A stretch of DNA of 64,000 nt from Xestospongia bergquistia (lineage: Eukaryota > Porifera > Demospongiae > Haplosclerida > Petrosiidae), in the NCBI GenBank assembly GCA_963965975.1, contig OZ014411.1:7363001-7427000 (forward strand). The letters run 5' to 3'. Numbering within the stretch: position 1 is the first letter of the stretch; the number at the start of each line of letters is the position of its first letter. Below the pieces are notes generated by a model that saw only the letters and a list, made by a program, of their open reading frames with translations, was not told the origin of the DNA and did no database searches. Below, in pieces: positions 11,036 through 24,336 of the stretch. The position numbers and the translations under genes were made by a program.

Positions 11036-13146
11036 CTAATCAATTTTGTTTTTGTTAAGAAAGAGCATCATGTCGACATTCTCTGCTGTCAGCGTACTTC
11101 TCATCGAGATCAGCTCCCCTGCCTTGCTGAACAGCCTTTCAGCTGGAACTGAAGTAGCCATGGTGCTCAAGTATCTTCGAGCACTTGGGACTAGTTTTGG
11201 GTATACATGAGCGTTATTCTTCCACCATTTGAGTGGACACTCTCACCCCTGGGAATAACTGGAGATCTTATAAATTGTTGCAGCTCAGTGTAGGCTGACG
11301 TACCCGTTCGCTGAGTGGCAACCTGGGTTACCTGTTCATCAAACATCTGCCATAAAAGGTTGGGTTCTGAGTGGTCCTGTGAGGTGGAGCTATGACTTGA
11401 GCTATGAGAAGGGGAGGTAGGCTGATTGGAACAGTTGCTGTTAGCTGGTTCAGTAAAAGCTTCAGATACAATTATTCTGACACCCTTTTCTGCCGCATCC
11501 CTATCAGCAAATGCCAACTTCTTAAATCTGGGGTCCAACAAAGTTGCCAAAGCAAGGAGCTTGTTGTCTTCCATCCCCAGAAACCATGCCCTCATTTCTG
11601 CTGTAAGATTGTCTGTCAGTGGCCATGTAGTTGCCTCACTTGCCTGTGTGGATAATAAACGCTGGGGGCATTTTGAAATTGGAACAATCTTGGAGGCAGA
11701 CGTGTAATTTTCACTCGATATACTCACAAGTGACAGCCTCAAAAGGAGCCAGGATTTTCACTACCTCTTGAAGTGTTGTGTTTTGATCCGTAGGTATCAT
11801 TAAGTCATTGCAGTCCAACAGACACAAGGTTGTCTTAATGGCTTCATGCTGTTCAAGATACCTCTCAGTCATGTAGTACGTCAAATTCCACCTTGTATCT
11901 ACCCGCTGGATCAACTTGTGATCTGGTATGTTGAGGTGGTTTTGGTTAAGGTGAAGGCAATCCATTACCTTTGAGCTATGGTGAAAAAAGCTCACGACCT
12001 TTTTATGCACTCAATTAGAGTGACAAGCTCCTGGTCACGACTGATTGAGGCAGCCACAATAAGATTTATTGTATGTGCCAGACAGGCCAGGTGGTTCCGC
12101 TGGTTAAGTCGTACAGCACGCTTGATGTTACTAGCACTCTCCGATATGCAGCAGTGCACCTTTTCTGTAATCCCCCTATGGTCAGTAATGTCCTTCATTG
12201 CCGTGGCAAGGTTTTCGGAGGTGTGGCTTGTTGTTAATTGGGTGGTATTGAGTACCATTGATTGGAGCTCCCAATCATCCTTGATATAATGGCATGTGAC
12301 CGTAATATACCCTTCTGTTGCTCATGACGTCCAACAGTCCGTGGATACCGAACAATGTGTTATCATTTCTAGCTCCTTTTTCAGCTCATTGCACTTTGAG
12401 CTATACAGCTGAGGCAGATGATCACGCATTATAGTATGACGGCTAAGGTGTGTATTTGTGGTCAATCACACGGAGAAACTGGTTGAAGCCTTTGTCTTCA
12501 ACAATGCTTGCAGGCTCTAGATCAGTGGTTATCATCTTCATAAGGGCCTTGTCAATTAGAACTTGTTTAAATGAATCCTCTGAAAAAGAAAGAAAACTAT
12601 GCTTATATACCTGATGATTATTGAATCATTCACATACTGGCATATCCTCTATTCCTTTCAATTGCCCCCTGTAGTGTTAGCTGGTCTGTTGGTAGTTCAG
12701 TGGGACGTTTTTTCGAAGGATTTTGCACCTCGCTTTGCTGGTGCTGTATGATCGCTGCATATTCACACTCGTGGTGTTTTTTTAAATGCTATAGGTGCAT
12801 TACATATGTGTAATTATATTAGTAATATTACTACATTAGTATAGTAATACTCAACGTCATCAAATTCGTAGTATTTCCAGATGTTTTTATTTTCTCCCCA
12901 CATTGATCACATGCAGCAATTTTATCATCTACTTTCCAAAGTGCACCCAAGCTAAACTTCTTTTTTTTTACTCGTAGATCTCAAGTTCGTCGTATCTCTG
13001 GCAACTAGTGTACCAGTACTAGCAGATGCTTCTGAGGTTAAGTTCAATGTGCCAGCTGCTGCAGTTTGAGATGAGGATGAACTGGGCTGAGTGGGCTCAG
13101 AATGTTGAAAGGAAACACCAGAGCTACTTGATGATGCAGAATCCAT
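11036..13146 (-). pseudogene. hAT transposase with BED zinc finger (broken)
   Basis: The minus strand reads, in order: a Ser-rich N-terminus (MDSASSSSSGVSFQ, ATG at 13146); a BED-type finger with CDQCGEKIKTSGNTTNLM whose HLKKHHECEYAAI half is separated by about 80 bp (12800-12880); KALMKMITTDLEPASIVEDK; a core with HCCISESASNIKRAV and LACLAHTINLIVAASISRDQ (11992-12258); VDTRWNLTYYMTERYLEQHE (11711-12010); LLALATLLDPRFKKLAF; and a C-terminal dimerisation block PLKWWKNNAHVYPKLV, ATSVPAERLFSKAGELIS, ENVDMMLFLN. That is a ZBED-like hAT transposase from end to end. Several frame changes and stops separate the blocks (around 12290-12480, 12000, 11720 and 11230), so no full protein is made. Confidence 0.85.
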
Positions 13147-13534
13147 ACCTCAGTAATTGTTCAGCTATTATTGTCAGTTTGTCACTATCAAAACAATTTG
13201 AACTCACACTGTCTCACAGTATAGTAATCTCTCTCAAACCGCAAGACTTTATGAGAATTATGACATTATGTTTTGATTAATTGATTTGGCGGTCCATCAA
13301 ATTATTAAATCAAAACATAAAAGTCTTGCAGCTGCAGCTCGCGCTTGCTCGTTAAAATTATTATTAAAATTAAATTATCATGGTTAATTAACAACAATAA
13401 TAGTTATTTAACTTTAATAAATGGGCATGGTTATCGTATCGAATTGCACATTTTATTAAGTTCTACATCGATTTCATATCGATACAGCAAATATCGATAA
13501 AATATCGATCAATTCGATATATCGCCCACCCCTA

Positions 13535-13542
13535 GAAGTCAG
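13535..13542 (+). repeat. hAT target-site duplication, right
   Basis: GAAGTCAG, identical to 10881-10888, directly after the right terminus CCCACCCCTA. Confidence 0.9.
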
Positions 13543-14084
13543 CGGTTACTCTGTGGCTAGTTCTATGATGATAGTCTCCTTTTAAATCGTCATACACTGA
13601 CCTCATTAAGTTATATTACTCAGTAAGTTTTATAAGTTTACTTTGGCCATACGTTTCATTACTTGTGCATCAGTGTGGTCAGTCTTACCGACTGGTAACT
13701 ATGATATATATATCTTCATCGTAGCAGTAGGTTTATTGTTGATAGTCACTTTTTATGTACTCTGCTAGTCAGTAAAGTGAACTTACTATTCAACAGTCAT
13801 AATTCAGTATTAATATTATAAAGTAGCTATTGACATTAGTAGCTGAAATTATTATTATTAAGAAATCAGTCTATAGGAGGTTATGTACTATAAGTGAAAG
13901 TCATCACTTCATTTTCTAGTCTCAAAAACTGTTACTCTATTTTGCATATACATGTATTATTTAAAATTACTTAATTGTGAAATACGGACTTGAAAACCAA
14001 ATAATAAGCTACATTGTAACATATTACTTACATTTTATAAATGTATATGTATTATAGCTTTTATTATATAGATATGACTATAAT
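13543..14084. other. Intergenic, no recognised feature
   Basis: AT-rich unique sequence between the hAT element and the duplicated block upstream of RTK1. I see no coding signal and no match to the upstream regions of the other RTK copies. Confidence 0.45.
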
Positions 14085-14826
14085 AATACTATTGTTATTG
14101 CTACCTGATGCCACAAAGCATATAGGTGTTAACAAGATCTTTGTTGTCTTTATTGCCACTGCTCTATTAATATGAATCATTGGCCTATTTATTAACACAG
14201 TAACTTTTATAAATGATATTTCACTCTTAAATGTGATTGGTTGTTTTAATGTTCTAATGATCACTTACATACACACCTTTGTAAAGTATTAATAACATCT
14301 GCTGAGTTTACTATAGAGTTGATAGTTCAACAAGTTATCTCTCAGAAAGGACAAACATAGCATGTAGGAATGTCCTGTTATAAATTCCATAGTGACAACC
14401 CTCACATATTGGTGCAGCAACCATGAAAATTCTTGTGTTTAACTGACAACACATGACTCATTGTCACGTGACACACGCATATATTACATTCCACTGATAT
14501 TTTATTAATTTCAATTTACCATCTTGAAATATATATTATATTATAATACACTCAGTAATGTCTTTTTGAATTATAAGTACATTGATATCAATAGAGGTAA
14601 GTTGTATTATATGAAAAGACGAATGAGTGATTCAGTGTTTATTTTTGGTAGCACTTCACTATAGAAATAATTAATAGTAATCATTATATTTTGAATCAGA
14701 ATGCGAATTAAATCTTATGATAATATACAGAATGTCGAGTATTAATTAATATTCTCATAGTCTTATTTTAGCTATTTTTCCTGTCCTTACAAAATACAGA
14801 CTGAGTAGCTAAATTCTTTTATATAA
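14085..14826 (+). promoter_or_regulatory. Upstream block of RTK1, shared with RTK2
   Basis: From about 14085 the sequence matches 24998 onward almost base for base up to the start codon. It is the left edge of the RTK1/RTK2 duplication. Within it the palindrome GTCACGTGAC (14463-14472, an E-box-like CACGTG core) recurs at 25376-25385 and, as GTCATGTGAT, at 54484-54493 before RTK4, each about 340-420 bp before the ATG. I infer promoter or proximal regulatory function from position and conservation; no TATA box can be singled out in this AT-rich DNA. A 66-codon minus-strand frame in both copies is most likely incidental. Confidence 0.5.
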
Positions 14827-17800
14827 ATGAAGGCCTATCTGTGGACTGTTCTTATATCAATATTTTTATTACAACTTACGAAGAGTGAAGGTAATTACTG
14901 TGTATAGTCTATTGTGTTATTTCAGTGCTGTTATTGTCAATACATACTTATATTAAGTTTTATAAATAAACTGCTGAGATTTCAGTTTTATGATACGCCA
15001 GATTTACGAACTGTTCTCATTCCTTATAGCTCAATGTACTGATGGTACATTAGATATTATTAATCAAGTTAATGCTGATCTCAAAGACAATGGACAACCC
15101 TTTATTTGTTCAGAAGACACATGGTTTCCTGTCTGTTCTATTGGCTTTGATATCGAAGAAGCACAAGCAGCATGTCGTCAACTTGGATTTGTAGATGGAA
15201 GTAAGTTATAATATTATAATAATAAAGTCTCCTATTACTACATGCATTTATTTCTAAATTGTGTGCTAACCAACGCTCACTAAAATTATAAATTTAAAAT
15301 CTCATTATTCAATTTGTTTTGCGGTTGAATATATATATAATGTGTGGTTTTAGTAAAATGACAAATTTCTAAATGGGACTAAAATAGTAATATATTATAC
15401 TACTGTACATATGTTAAAAGTATGGCTTCCCAGCTACTTTATTAAATGCTAAATATTGAGGTATAGTCAAATGATTTCTTTTAGTACATAGCTATTTCTT
15501 ATACTTGTGAGATCTGAGTATTATAGGAAGTGAGTCAAGTGACACAGCTTCAATTTCATGTATTCCAAACAATGAGATATAGTACATGTTTCTACTATAT
15601 AAATAAAACAAATTTGTTAAAACAAAACATTCAATAATCCATTGTCTAAATCAGTTGCATTCGATTAAAAGTAATAATTTGATGTTCTATTTAATATAGA
15701 TATCATTATTAGCATTATTACTATATTGTTAGTCTATATAGAGCCTTTATTGTCTTTTGTGTCCACATATGTTTATCTGTCTAGTAGCACTAAATGTACT
15801 ATTTGGTACTAATATGTATAATATACTCTTCCTTTTGAAAATGTTCTTATTTTTACAGATTTACTATCAGACACTGAACAACAAACTAATACAATTTTCC
15901 TTGACATTGTTTTTATTTGTAATGGCTATGAAGATCATCTCACTAATGGTGGATGTACTAATAGAACTGTTCATACATGTCCATCACAACAAGGAGGACA
16001 ACTACACTGTTATAATAGTAAGAATTATGAGCACTGATTTGTGACTTAATTTGTTGATTTTATAATTAGGCAGTAACTTTATTGATGCTTTATAGCACAT
16101 TCACTTTTTGTTGTGACTGCTAAGTATCGTCCAATAATCATTTTGGGGCACATGGTATCTATAATATCTACATTCTATGTAACATATATCATTTTGCAAT
16201 ATGTGCTTATATGTGACTTTTTAGAACATATGAAATTAAATTGCATCCTTTAACTGTCAATGCATGTATTAAGCAATGAACACTAACCCAAAGTGCTAGA
16301 AAGTAAGTGTGATGTATAATATGAATAGCTTCTCAGCAGCTTACTCCTCTTGCAGTTTTCAGCTTTCTATAACTGTTGTCTTCTTTTAAATACCTTAAAC
16401 TAAGTCTTGTTTTTCCTGTGCAATAAAAGTATGCCAAAATTTTAAATGTCATACATTGCTAAAATGTAACATTATACCTCATTCATTCATGGCCATTACA
16501 ATAAGTATATAACAATTCTCTTTAAAGGTTTTCTTTCATTTCTATCTGTTAATTTTCCTGGGCCAAAAAAGATATTTGATATTAGCACTGGGTCTACAAG
16601 TGCTCCTTTCAATCTTACTGTTGACATACCACTTGGTACTGATACAATAATGATTGGACATGTAAGTATACACTATAGACACATTATTTTACTTCTAATA
16701 TATATAGTATTTAAAGACTAAGACATTTGTTGTACTTTAATGTACAAGACAAGATAAGTTGCCATATGAAATTGTAGATACTATATATAATGTAGCACAC
16801 AGCATATTAATGCACAGAATGATAAGAATATCGACATAAAATAATATAAATGTGCAGCATTATACCCTCTTTATTAATCCATATTTTCTTTACTGTCTGA
16901 AAGATGATAATGATGAAATGTTTTATTTCTATTTCAGTTCTATGTTAATGGAATGGTTTCCTTTGGCCCTAATATTGTTGAGGATTTTTCATCTGTAAGA
17001 TTGGATGCTAACACGAACTATGACATTGTATTGCCATTCTTGGATACGTCAGGCGTACAAGAAAATGAAGTGTTGTATGGAGAACTACACTTGAGAGCTA
17101 ACCAAACCTTACAGTCACCTCTGTTTACAGTAGTTGACAGATATGTTCAAAGAAATCGAGGTAATGATGGAGTTAACTTTACTGGTCAAGTACTTTTCTT
17201 TGTGGAATCGTTCAGATATGTTAATGATGATGATGAGGTTTGTAATAAATTTAGCAATATTTACATCAGTATAGTTATTCAATAGAATCAACCTATTGAT
17301 AATTAGATTAATTATAGATGGTCATCATTAATAGTTATTAGAGTGTGATGCCAAATATGTGAAATAAATAAACAGACTTTACAGAAATGAGTACAGTGCC
17401 ACTGGCACAAAAGGATTTAATAAAACTGTCTTTTAGTATATTCAGTGTATATTTTAATTGTCCATGAAATAAATTTTTATTTTTGGCTTTTAGGAAATAG
17501 TATTTCAAGCTGTTATTATCAGTGATTACACAAAGACATTCACAATCTTTATATATAAGTGTGATCCTATAATAATACCAATTAATGCTATCATTGGGTA
17601 TAGTATTGCTAACTTTAGTTCTGAGATGTTTCGATATTCTGAGACACCATTCGCTGAACAAATGGCCTGTATTAATACTCAAGTTAATGTGGAGTACTAT
17701 AATTTGATGTATAGCCTGACTAAAAGAGTGCCAGGTATTTCCAATGTACACACACACACACACATATATATATAATGTATTTGTTGTTTTGAATCACAAT

Positions 17801-20800
17801 TACATTTCTGGAGTAGATAGTAAAAAGAAGAAGAGAAGCACTATGAAAATAGTAAAGAGACAAACAGGACCATGTGCTAGTGCTAACCTAACATTATCAA
17901 GCTGTTGTAAACCTTTCCAAGACCCCACTAGTTCATGTCGTGTTACTGTTAATAATGGTGATAGTTGTTACTGTGACTCACTGTGTTTTGAAAGAAATGA
18001 CTGTTGTAATGATGCTCCAGTTCAAATTCCTTGTGTTCCATGTAAGTACTGACATATTTTGTTTACAATCACATTTAGTATTGTCATCAGTATACCATAG
18101 TTATTTTTTCTTTAATGTCTTTAAGTATGTACAAGTGGTACAGTTAATCTAGCTGGTGACACTTATTATCCTCAAGGACCAGTTAGTATATGTCAAGATG
18201 GACTACCAAGGTAACATTTACTTCACAAAGTAACAGTATATATCTAACTAAGATTGATATCATAATATGTCATTTAATAATTTAGTCCATATCAAAACAT
18301 TAACAATGCACTTCATACTTGTACTTACTTAACAGGTTTATACAACAATCAGGTTCTAATTTTTCATTAATAAGTAAATCTGTAGTGTGTCAGCAAATAC
18401 TTGATCAGATTACAACAATTGGATCGGGTAAGTAATACAAAATCATTAATACTTATTAGTTATAGATTGTATGATGCTTATCACATACATACAAGTATCA
18501 AGTGTCACCTGTATGGCCTTCTTTTAATTACAGATTACGTAATGGTAGGAGTTCGTACACAGTCTTCCTTTTTAGTGGATCGAAGAGATATAAATTGTAC
18601 TGGAATTGAAAGGACAGTACAGAATTGTTCATACACAATGTTAAAATCTCATGACATTCTAAGTTCAATGGAAACACTTACTCTTGTTGATTGTAGAGGT
18701 AAGTTACATTGTAATGACATCATGTAAAAATATCCGTTGTTATTTACTTATTAAACAACATGTTATAATTTTACTTTTAAAACAACAAACCTTCAAGACT
18801 TTGTATATTACTGGATTAGGATAAACCTGTGTCTATCAGTCTTCATCATCCAAATAATGTGACATTCACACTTATGTGTGAAAATATATTTCTTAAAATG
18901 GCTTTGTCTATAAACTATAGCATTAGAGAAGTGACTAGTTTCTGAGTCTGAGGAATAAAGAAAAGGGAAGATATTGACCTAAGTTGTTGTTGGTTTGGAT
19001 ATCAAAATCCTTGTAATCTTGATAATTCCATCTAGCTAGAGGACTGAGCCTATTTATTAGGTCTGAGCCATTTTAAATACCATAAGCACTGATGCAGAAA
19101 TCTATGGCATTCTTTATATTGCCATGTTACAAACAAGCATGTTTCTTTCTTGAGTGACTATGTTTGGCAATATATCTGCTATATTAAGCAATATAACTAG
19201 CTATTAATGGCTTAATAGTTGAAGCAAAGTGAATCAGTTTGCAACATGCAGTAAATTGGACCTGTCAACAAGGTAGCACCACAGATGCCAGAAGTGGGAC
19301 ACTGGGCCTTAAGTCCTTGGCCCCACAATAAAAGGACTCCAAACTGCATCTCATCAAATGACATAGAAGCTGTTAAGGCCAATGCATATGTAAAATGTCA
19401 CATTTCGATTGTTCATGTTTTGATCTAAGTCTCACTTTTATATTTACGGTATTTATCTTGAACCATATGTGTTCAAATGCTTGTAAATTAATAGACCATA
19501 GGCATGTTAACATAGCACCATGTGTTATTCATACACTAATAGATGTTAATTAATAGAATATCCAAACATAGCTAAATATGTTGTGTGTAAGAAGTCACAT
19601 TTCATTGTCATGTTGTTGTTATTTCAACAACTACTTTACATAATAATTTAAAATAAGAGCAATATTAAATGATATATACATTGTATGTAAGAAGAAGTAT
19701 GTACATAAAGAATTGTGTGTAATCAAACAAAAAAGTCTTCAGTCTTTGAAATAAAATAACTTAGAAATGAAATGTTATTCCATCTTTATAAAACAATGTT
19801 ATGAACTTTACTAAATGTTAAAGCATCTTCCACCTTTTCCAGTAAGAAAATGAAAACTATGAAGGTATTATTTTTCCATATATTTGAACCCATTTCAAGT
19901 GGGCTTAAAAATTTTATTAGAGCTTCCAGGAGCATTTACCCATCATATAATAAAATACTAACTGCCCTTTAGTAGGAAAACAAAAATCAATGTTATTATT
20001 TTATTCTAAATTTATCAATCATGCCAATGAGCTCAAATATGACCTTTCCAAAGTTAATGATGTCAAAATATATCATTATATCTTGTTGATTGCAGAGATC
20101 AGTAACATTGCAATGACTTCACACATGCATGTCCAATGTTATATATTTAAAAAACAGCTAATATAAATATTTTTACTTTTCAAACCACTAAAATTGAAAT
20201 ACATGAATGAAGTCGACATGAATATGTGTGACATCTATCATTTAAGGCTTAGATGCACATCTACAACTTTTCCATAGATTTTATAGCAGCCAATGCTTCA
20301 AGCTGTATTAATGGTGCAATAAGACTAAATCCACTTAATGAGTCACTACTAGCACCTACTCAAGGATTAGTTGAAATCTGTATTGCTGGAAGATGGAACA
20401 GAACATGTTCATCTGATATTAGTAATGATGATGCTAGAGCTCTTTGTACAATAATGAGACTACCATCAAATGGTAAGATAATTCTGAAATAAAGTTATTT
20501 ACTATGTAGTTCAACTAAACATCTATTCACAATCATTTTTGTCTAACGTTGACCTTTGTTTTTCTGCCATGATTTTTCTTTTCTTCATGTACAAGTTACT
20601 CCAATAATACTTCCTATAAGTGTACTGAATATCTGCAATTATTTTGTTTATTGTTAAAAAGTTATATCTATATTACCTTTATGATCAAAGTATTATTGTA
20701 AAAGAACATTATTGTAATAAGAGCATTATAAAAATAAATCTATATAACTTTCTATTTGAAGTTTAACAAATTACACTTTAAGGAGCATGTCTATTTGATT

Positions 20801-23800
20801 TTAAAGCATATGGTTATGACAATTTGAAAATGATATGTGTTTATAACTACAAATATGTTTAGCATTGAGAATTTTATTCATTTCTAATTTATTTTATATC
20901 ATTACAAATCATTATATTTAAAGCTTAATCATAAATTCTACTTTTTTGTAGTTGTAGGTACAGCTTTAGTAGCCATGATGATCAGTTCAGGTATTACAAC
21001 ACTTCAATGTAATCCCAATATTGCCAGATCATTAAGAGATTGTAGAATACAACAAGGGACTTGTTCTGAACCTGTTGTTGCTGCAATTGCTTGTGGTAGC
21101 TCTGTTATTACTGGTGAGATGTAGTATACTTATATGACAAGCAGTATAGTACGTTTGTTGCTGTAAAATAACTATGAGACTATTCAACAAATTTAAGTAC
21201 TAAGCTATGAAAGACTAAATGTGTTCATTAAAATTAATATTGTTTTAGTTACCATCACATGAAATAGTTTGAAATAATATATCATTTATTATTGATTATT
21301 ATTATAGCAGTGCTCATTTCATTTATAGTATTTCCTGTTCTTTCTGTCACTCAAAGTGCTACCCCTACAGCTACTCAAAGTCAAATTAATAACAATGAGT
21401 CACCTGCTCTGTATATAGGGATTGGCGTATCACTAGGAGCATTAGTAATCTTTGTAACATTGATGTTGTTACTCATACTGATAATAATACGAAAAAAAAT
21501 GGCTACAAGAAAATTTCAGGGAAATGATTTCTGTAGTAAACAAATTGGTTCTTCATACAATCAATATCTTACTAATATAGCACAGTCTTCAACAGTTCTG
21601 TCAAGTAAGTCACTCACCAAATTAGATGCACACAAATGTACTAATGGTAAATTCTGACAGCAAAAATTAAATATTACTCATAAAAATTATAGATAAACAT
21701 TCTTTGTAGCAGGAATTTTTTGGTCTAAAATACTCTTTCATACTAAATCATTAACATTATTACATAGGTAATATGTTAACTGTTGTAAAAGAAGATTTCT
21801 TAGAAAACTTAGAATCATCAGGACTAATTATTCCTTACAGTCATCTCAGACTTTTCGACTGTGTGGGTCAAGGTATGTACTATACACACATGACAATCAG
21901 TTTGTATCACATTGTCTTACAGGAGAATTTGGTATTGTATATAAAGCTCATTTATTTAATAAACAGGGAATACCTACTGATGTAGCTGTCAAGACCCTTA
22001 AAGGTCAGTGAGGGAGTAGCAACAAAAAATAGTACAGCAAAAAATAAAAGTGCAGTCATTACATCATGATAAAAATGTATAAAAAAGTTATTTGAAGTAT
22101 ACAATTGTAACAAAGTTTGTTTTAATTTTATAGCAAATATAAGCATACAATGACAATATCTTATTTCTACTTATAGGTGCTTATTCTCAGGATGATGTCA
22201 ATGATTTATTAATTGAGAGTATTAAAATGAAACAACTGAATCACTTCAATGTAATGACACTTGAAGGAGTCTGTCTTGATGCTGGTCCTGCACCTTTTAT
22301 AGTACTTCCATATATGGCAGGTATATACATAAGTGAATGTGGTATTGCTATATACATTTAGGTTAGAAAAAGTAATGGATATATACAAGCTATACACTAT
22401 AGTCTCAGTTACTCTATGTATAGATACATCATTAATCATAATAGTGTTCAGTATGTAGGGATGGTAACAGAAACAATTTACAAATAGTCACCATATTTAA
22501 TCTATACATTATGATACTTTCAAATGACACCATAATAGAGTTATTAGGCTTATCTGAGCATGTAATTGCCATTATTGAGTATTTTCCCAACTATTAAGAT
22601 GTATAATTTTGTAATGAAATGTTTCTAAAGAGAAAAACTGGAAAGGAATGTATAAGTAAACACTATATAGTACAATGTCAATATAAACACTATATACTCT
22701 TTCACTGCCAAATATAGAAGACTGAATAATTATGTAAAAAGCTCATCATCTCATACTGACTTGCTACTTATGTAGGAAATTAAATATGAATTTATATGAT
22801 CATTCCTACCTTGTTTCTTTTCTTCTTGGCATTGTCATCCCTACATTTTACTCTTTCATTTTTTCAATATGTTTTTATTACTTGTATATATATATTTTAC
22901 ATGTATTGTATATTTTCTTATCACTAACACATTTAACTTCAAAATGCCCTCAAATGTTATATTTCATACATTTCACATTGCTTGTAAATAAATTTAAAAA
23001 CTTCAGGCAAGTTACTACTGTCTGTGTAGCTACAATCCAATAACTATAACAAATAAATTCAAAAAATATGAATGCAGTCTATACATAGGGTTAAACCAGT
23101 TACTTTAGATGCTCTATGCACATCATTCCAACAATAGATTTAAAATTCATTTAACTGGCAAAAATTTTAAGACCATGATATGTAATAGGTCAAAAGAAGA
23201 AAATCTTGTCTTACTTTTTTTAGGGGGAGATTTATTAAGTTATTTGAAGAGAAACAGGGATACTTTAGTAATACTATCTGATGAAGAAGATGTAAATATT
23301 ATAATAAAATGAACACATTGTGACTTTAATTCTTCCAACAATTTAGAAAGGAAATATTGAGATTCAACTACTGTCTATGTGTCTACAAATAGCTAAAGGT
23401 ATGGAATATATAGCTGAACAGAACCTTCTACACAGAGATTTAGCAGCAAGAAATTGCATGTAAGTTAATTCTTGCAATCAATGATCATCTTTATTTATAA
23501 TGTTGCTAAAATACATCAACATATAAATGTACTAACGAACAGATCACCATTCAACAATACTTACTTAGTAATCTGTCTTGTCTTTTTAAATGTTCTTGAT
23601 ATAGGATTGATTATCAAGGTATTATTAAGGTTTCAGACTTCGGACTTTCTAAAAGTTTGTATGAAAAGATGTACTTCAGACAAGATAAAAGTGATGGAAT
23701 CAATCTGCCTATCAAATGGATGGCAATTGAGAGTATTGATGATGGAATATTCTCAGAAAAGTCTGATGTGGTAAATTAGTTTAAGTTTTAAAACGTGTCA

Positions 23801-24336
23801 CTTAACTAATTAATATTATTTCTGGTACACTATTTAGTGGTCTTATGGAGTCACATGTTGGGAAATATTTAGTGGTGGGAAAATGCCATATGGAGGGTTT
23901 ACTCCAATGAGTTTGCTTAAATTGTTACAGGAAGGTTATCGTATGGATAAACCAAACAATGCAGCATGTTCAGAAAAAACGTAAGTTAACAAAATTAGCA
24001 TTAATTTATGACCATAATTGTAATCCTATTCACTATACAGTACTTAATAATTTCATTTTCCATTTTCTCTCTAACTATAGGTATCAATCAGTAATATTAC
24101 AATGTTGGAATAGTTCACCAGAAGAAAGACCTACTTTCTCAGAGTTGGTAGTTATTATTGATAACATGTTAACATCAATGGCTAACTATATCGACTTTAA
24201 TCAGTTCACGTTAGCAGTAGAAGAACAGAAAGGTTAAATCATATTTATATATAGTTTGTTTGTTATTGCAGCATTTTATTTATTTCACATTATAGAAAAA
24301 GTGAGCACCATTGATGAGGAATCATCTGAGATGTGA
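14827..24336 (+). CDS. RTK1: SRCR-NIDO-SMB-SRCR-SRCR receptor tyrosine kinase
   Basis: Single-pass receptor expected to bind an extracellular ligand and phosphorylate tyrosines inside the cell. Exons: 14827-14890, 15030-15200, 15859-16017, 16528-16661, 16938-17237, 17494-17734, 17817-18041, 18126-18210, 18336-18427, 18534-18698, 20278-20472, 20952-21113, 21329-21604, 21768-21872, 21923-22003, 22177-22320, 23224-23291, 23347-23459, 23605-23770, 23838-23980, 24081-24232 and 24296-24336; 1,093 residues, in frame throughout. Signal peptide 1-21 ([17 protein letters not shown]); SRCR 22-131 ([14 protein letters not shown]); NIDO-like 132-356 ([18 protein letters not shown]-type core); basic linker [13 protein letters not shown]; somatomedin-B to 431 ([14 protein letters not shown]); SRCR-like 432-545 and 546-664; Thr-rich stalk; membrane helix about 691-718; kinase about 785-1075 with GQGEFG (790-795), VAVK Lys815, HRDLAARN (918-925), DFG (938-940), activation-loop Tyr946/Tyr950 and [10 protein letters not shown]. 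If the last intron is kept the protein ends after QKG (TAA at 24235-24237), 1,081 residues. Confidence 0.92.
17748..17776. repeat. (CA)n(TA)n microsatellite in RTK1 intron 6
   Basis: A short dinucleotide run in the intron between the NIDO and somatomedin-B exons. The same place in RTK2 holds a longer run. Confidence 0.8.

Larger units (their letters stand above)
10889..13534 (-). mobile_element. hAT-superfamily DNA transposon, 2,646 bp
   Basis: The element starts TAGGGGTGGGCGATAT and ends in the reverse complement (ATATCGCCCACCCCTA), giving terminal inverted repeats of about 16 bp, with an exact 8-bp target duplication outside. Both subterminal regions are rich in TATCGATA words, likely transposase-binding sites. 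One BED-finger transposase, coded on the minus strand, fills the interior. The exact duplication and well-kept termini suggest a fairly young insertion, although the transposase is broken. Confidence 0.92.

Noticed and set aside
14064-14264. 66-codon minus-strand open frame, repeated at 24980-25177
   Set aside because: Both lie in the duplicated RTK upstream block. The repeat reflects duplication of non-coding DNA, and the peptide has no recognisable motif.
23472-23774. 100-codon plus-strand frame overlapping RTK1 exon 19, repeated in the other copies
   Set aside because: It reads intron 18 and the kinase exon in the wrong frame; the DFG-containing frame is the real one.
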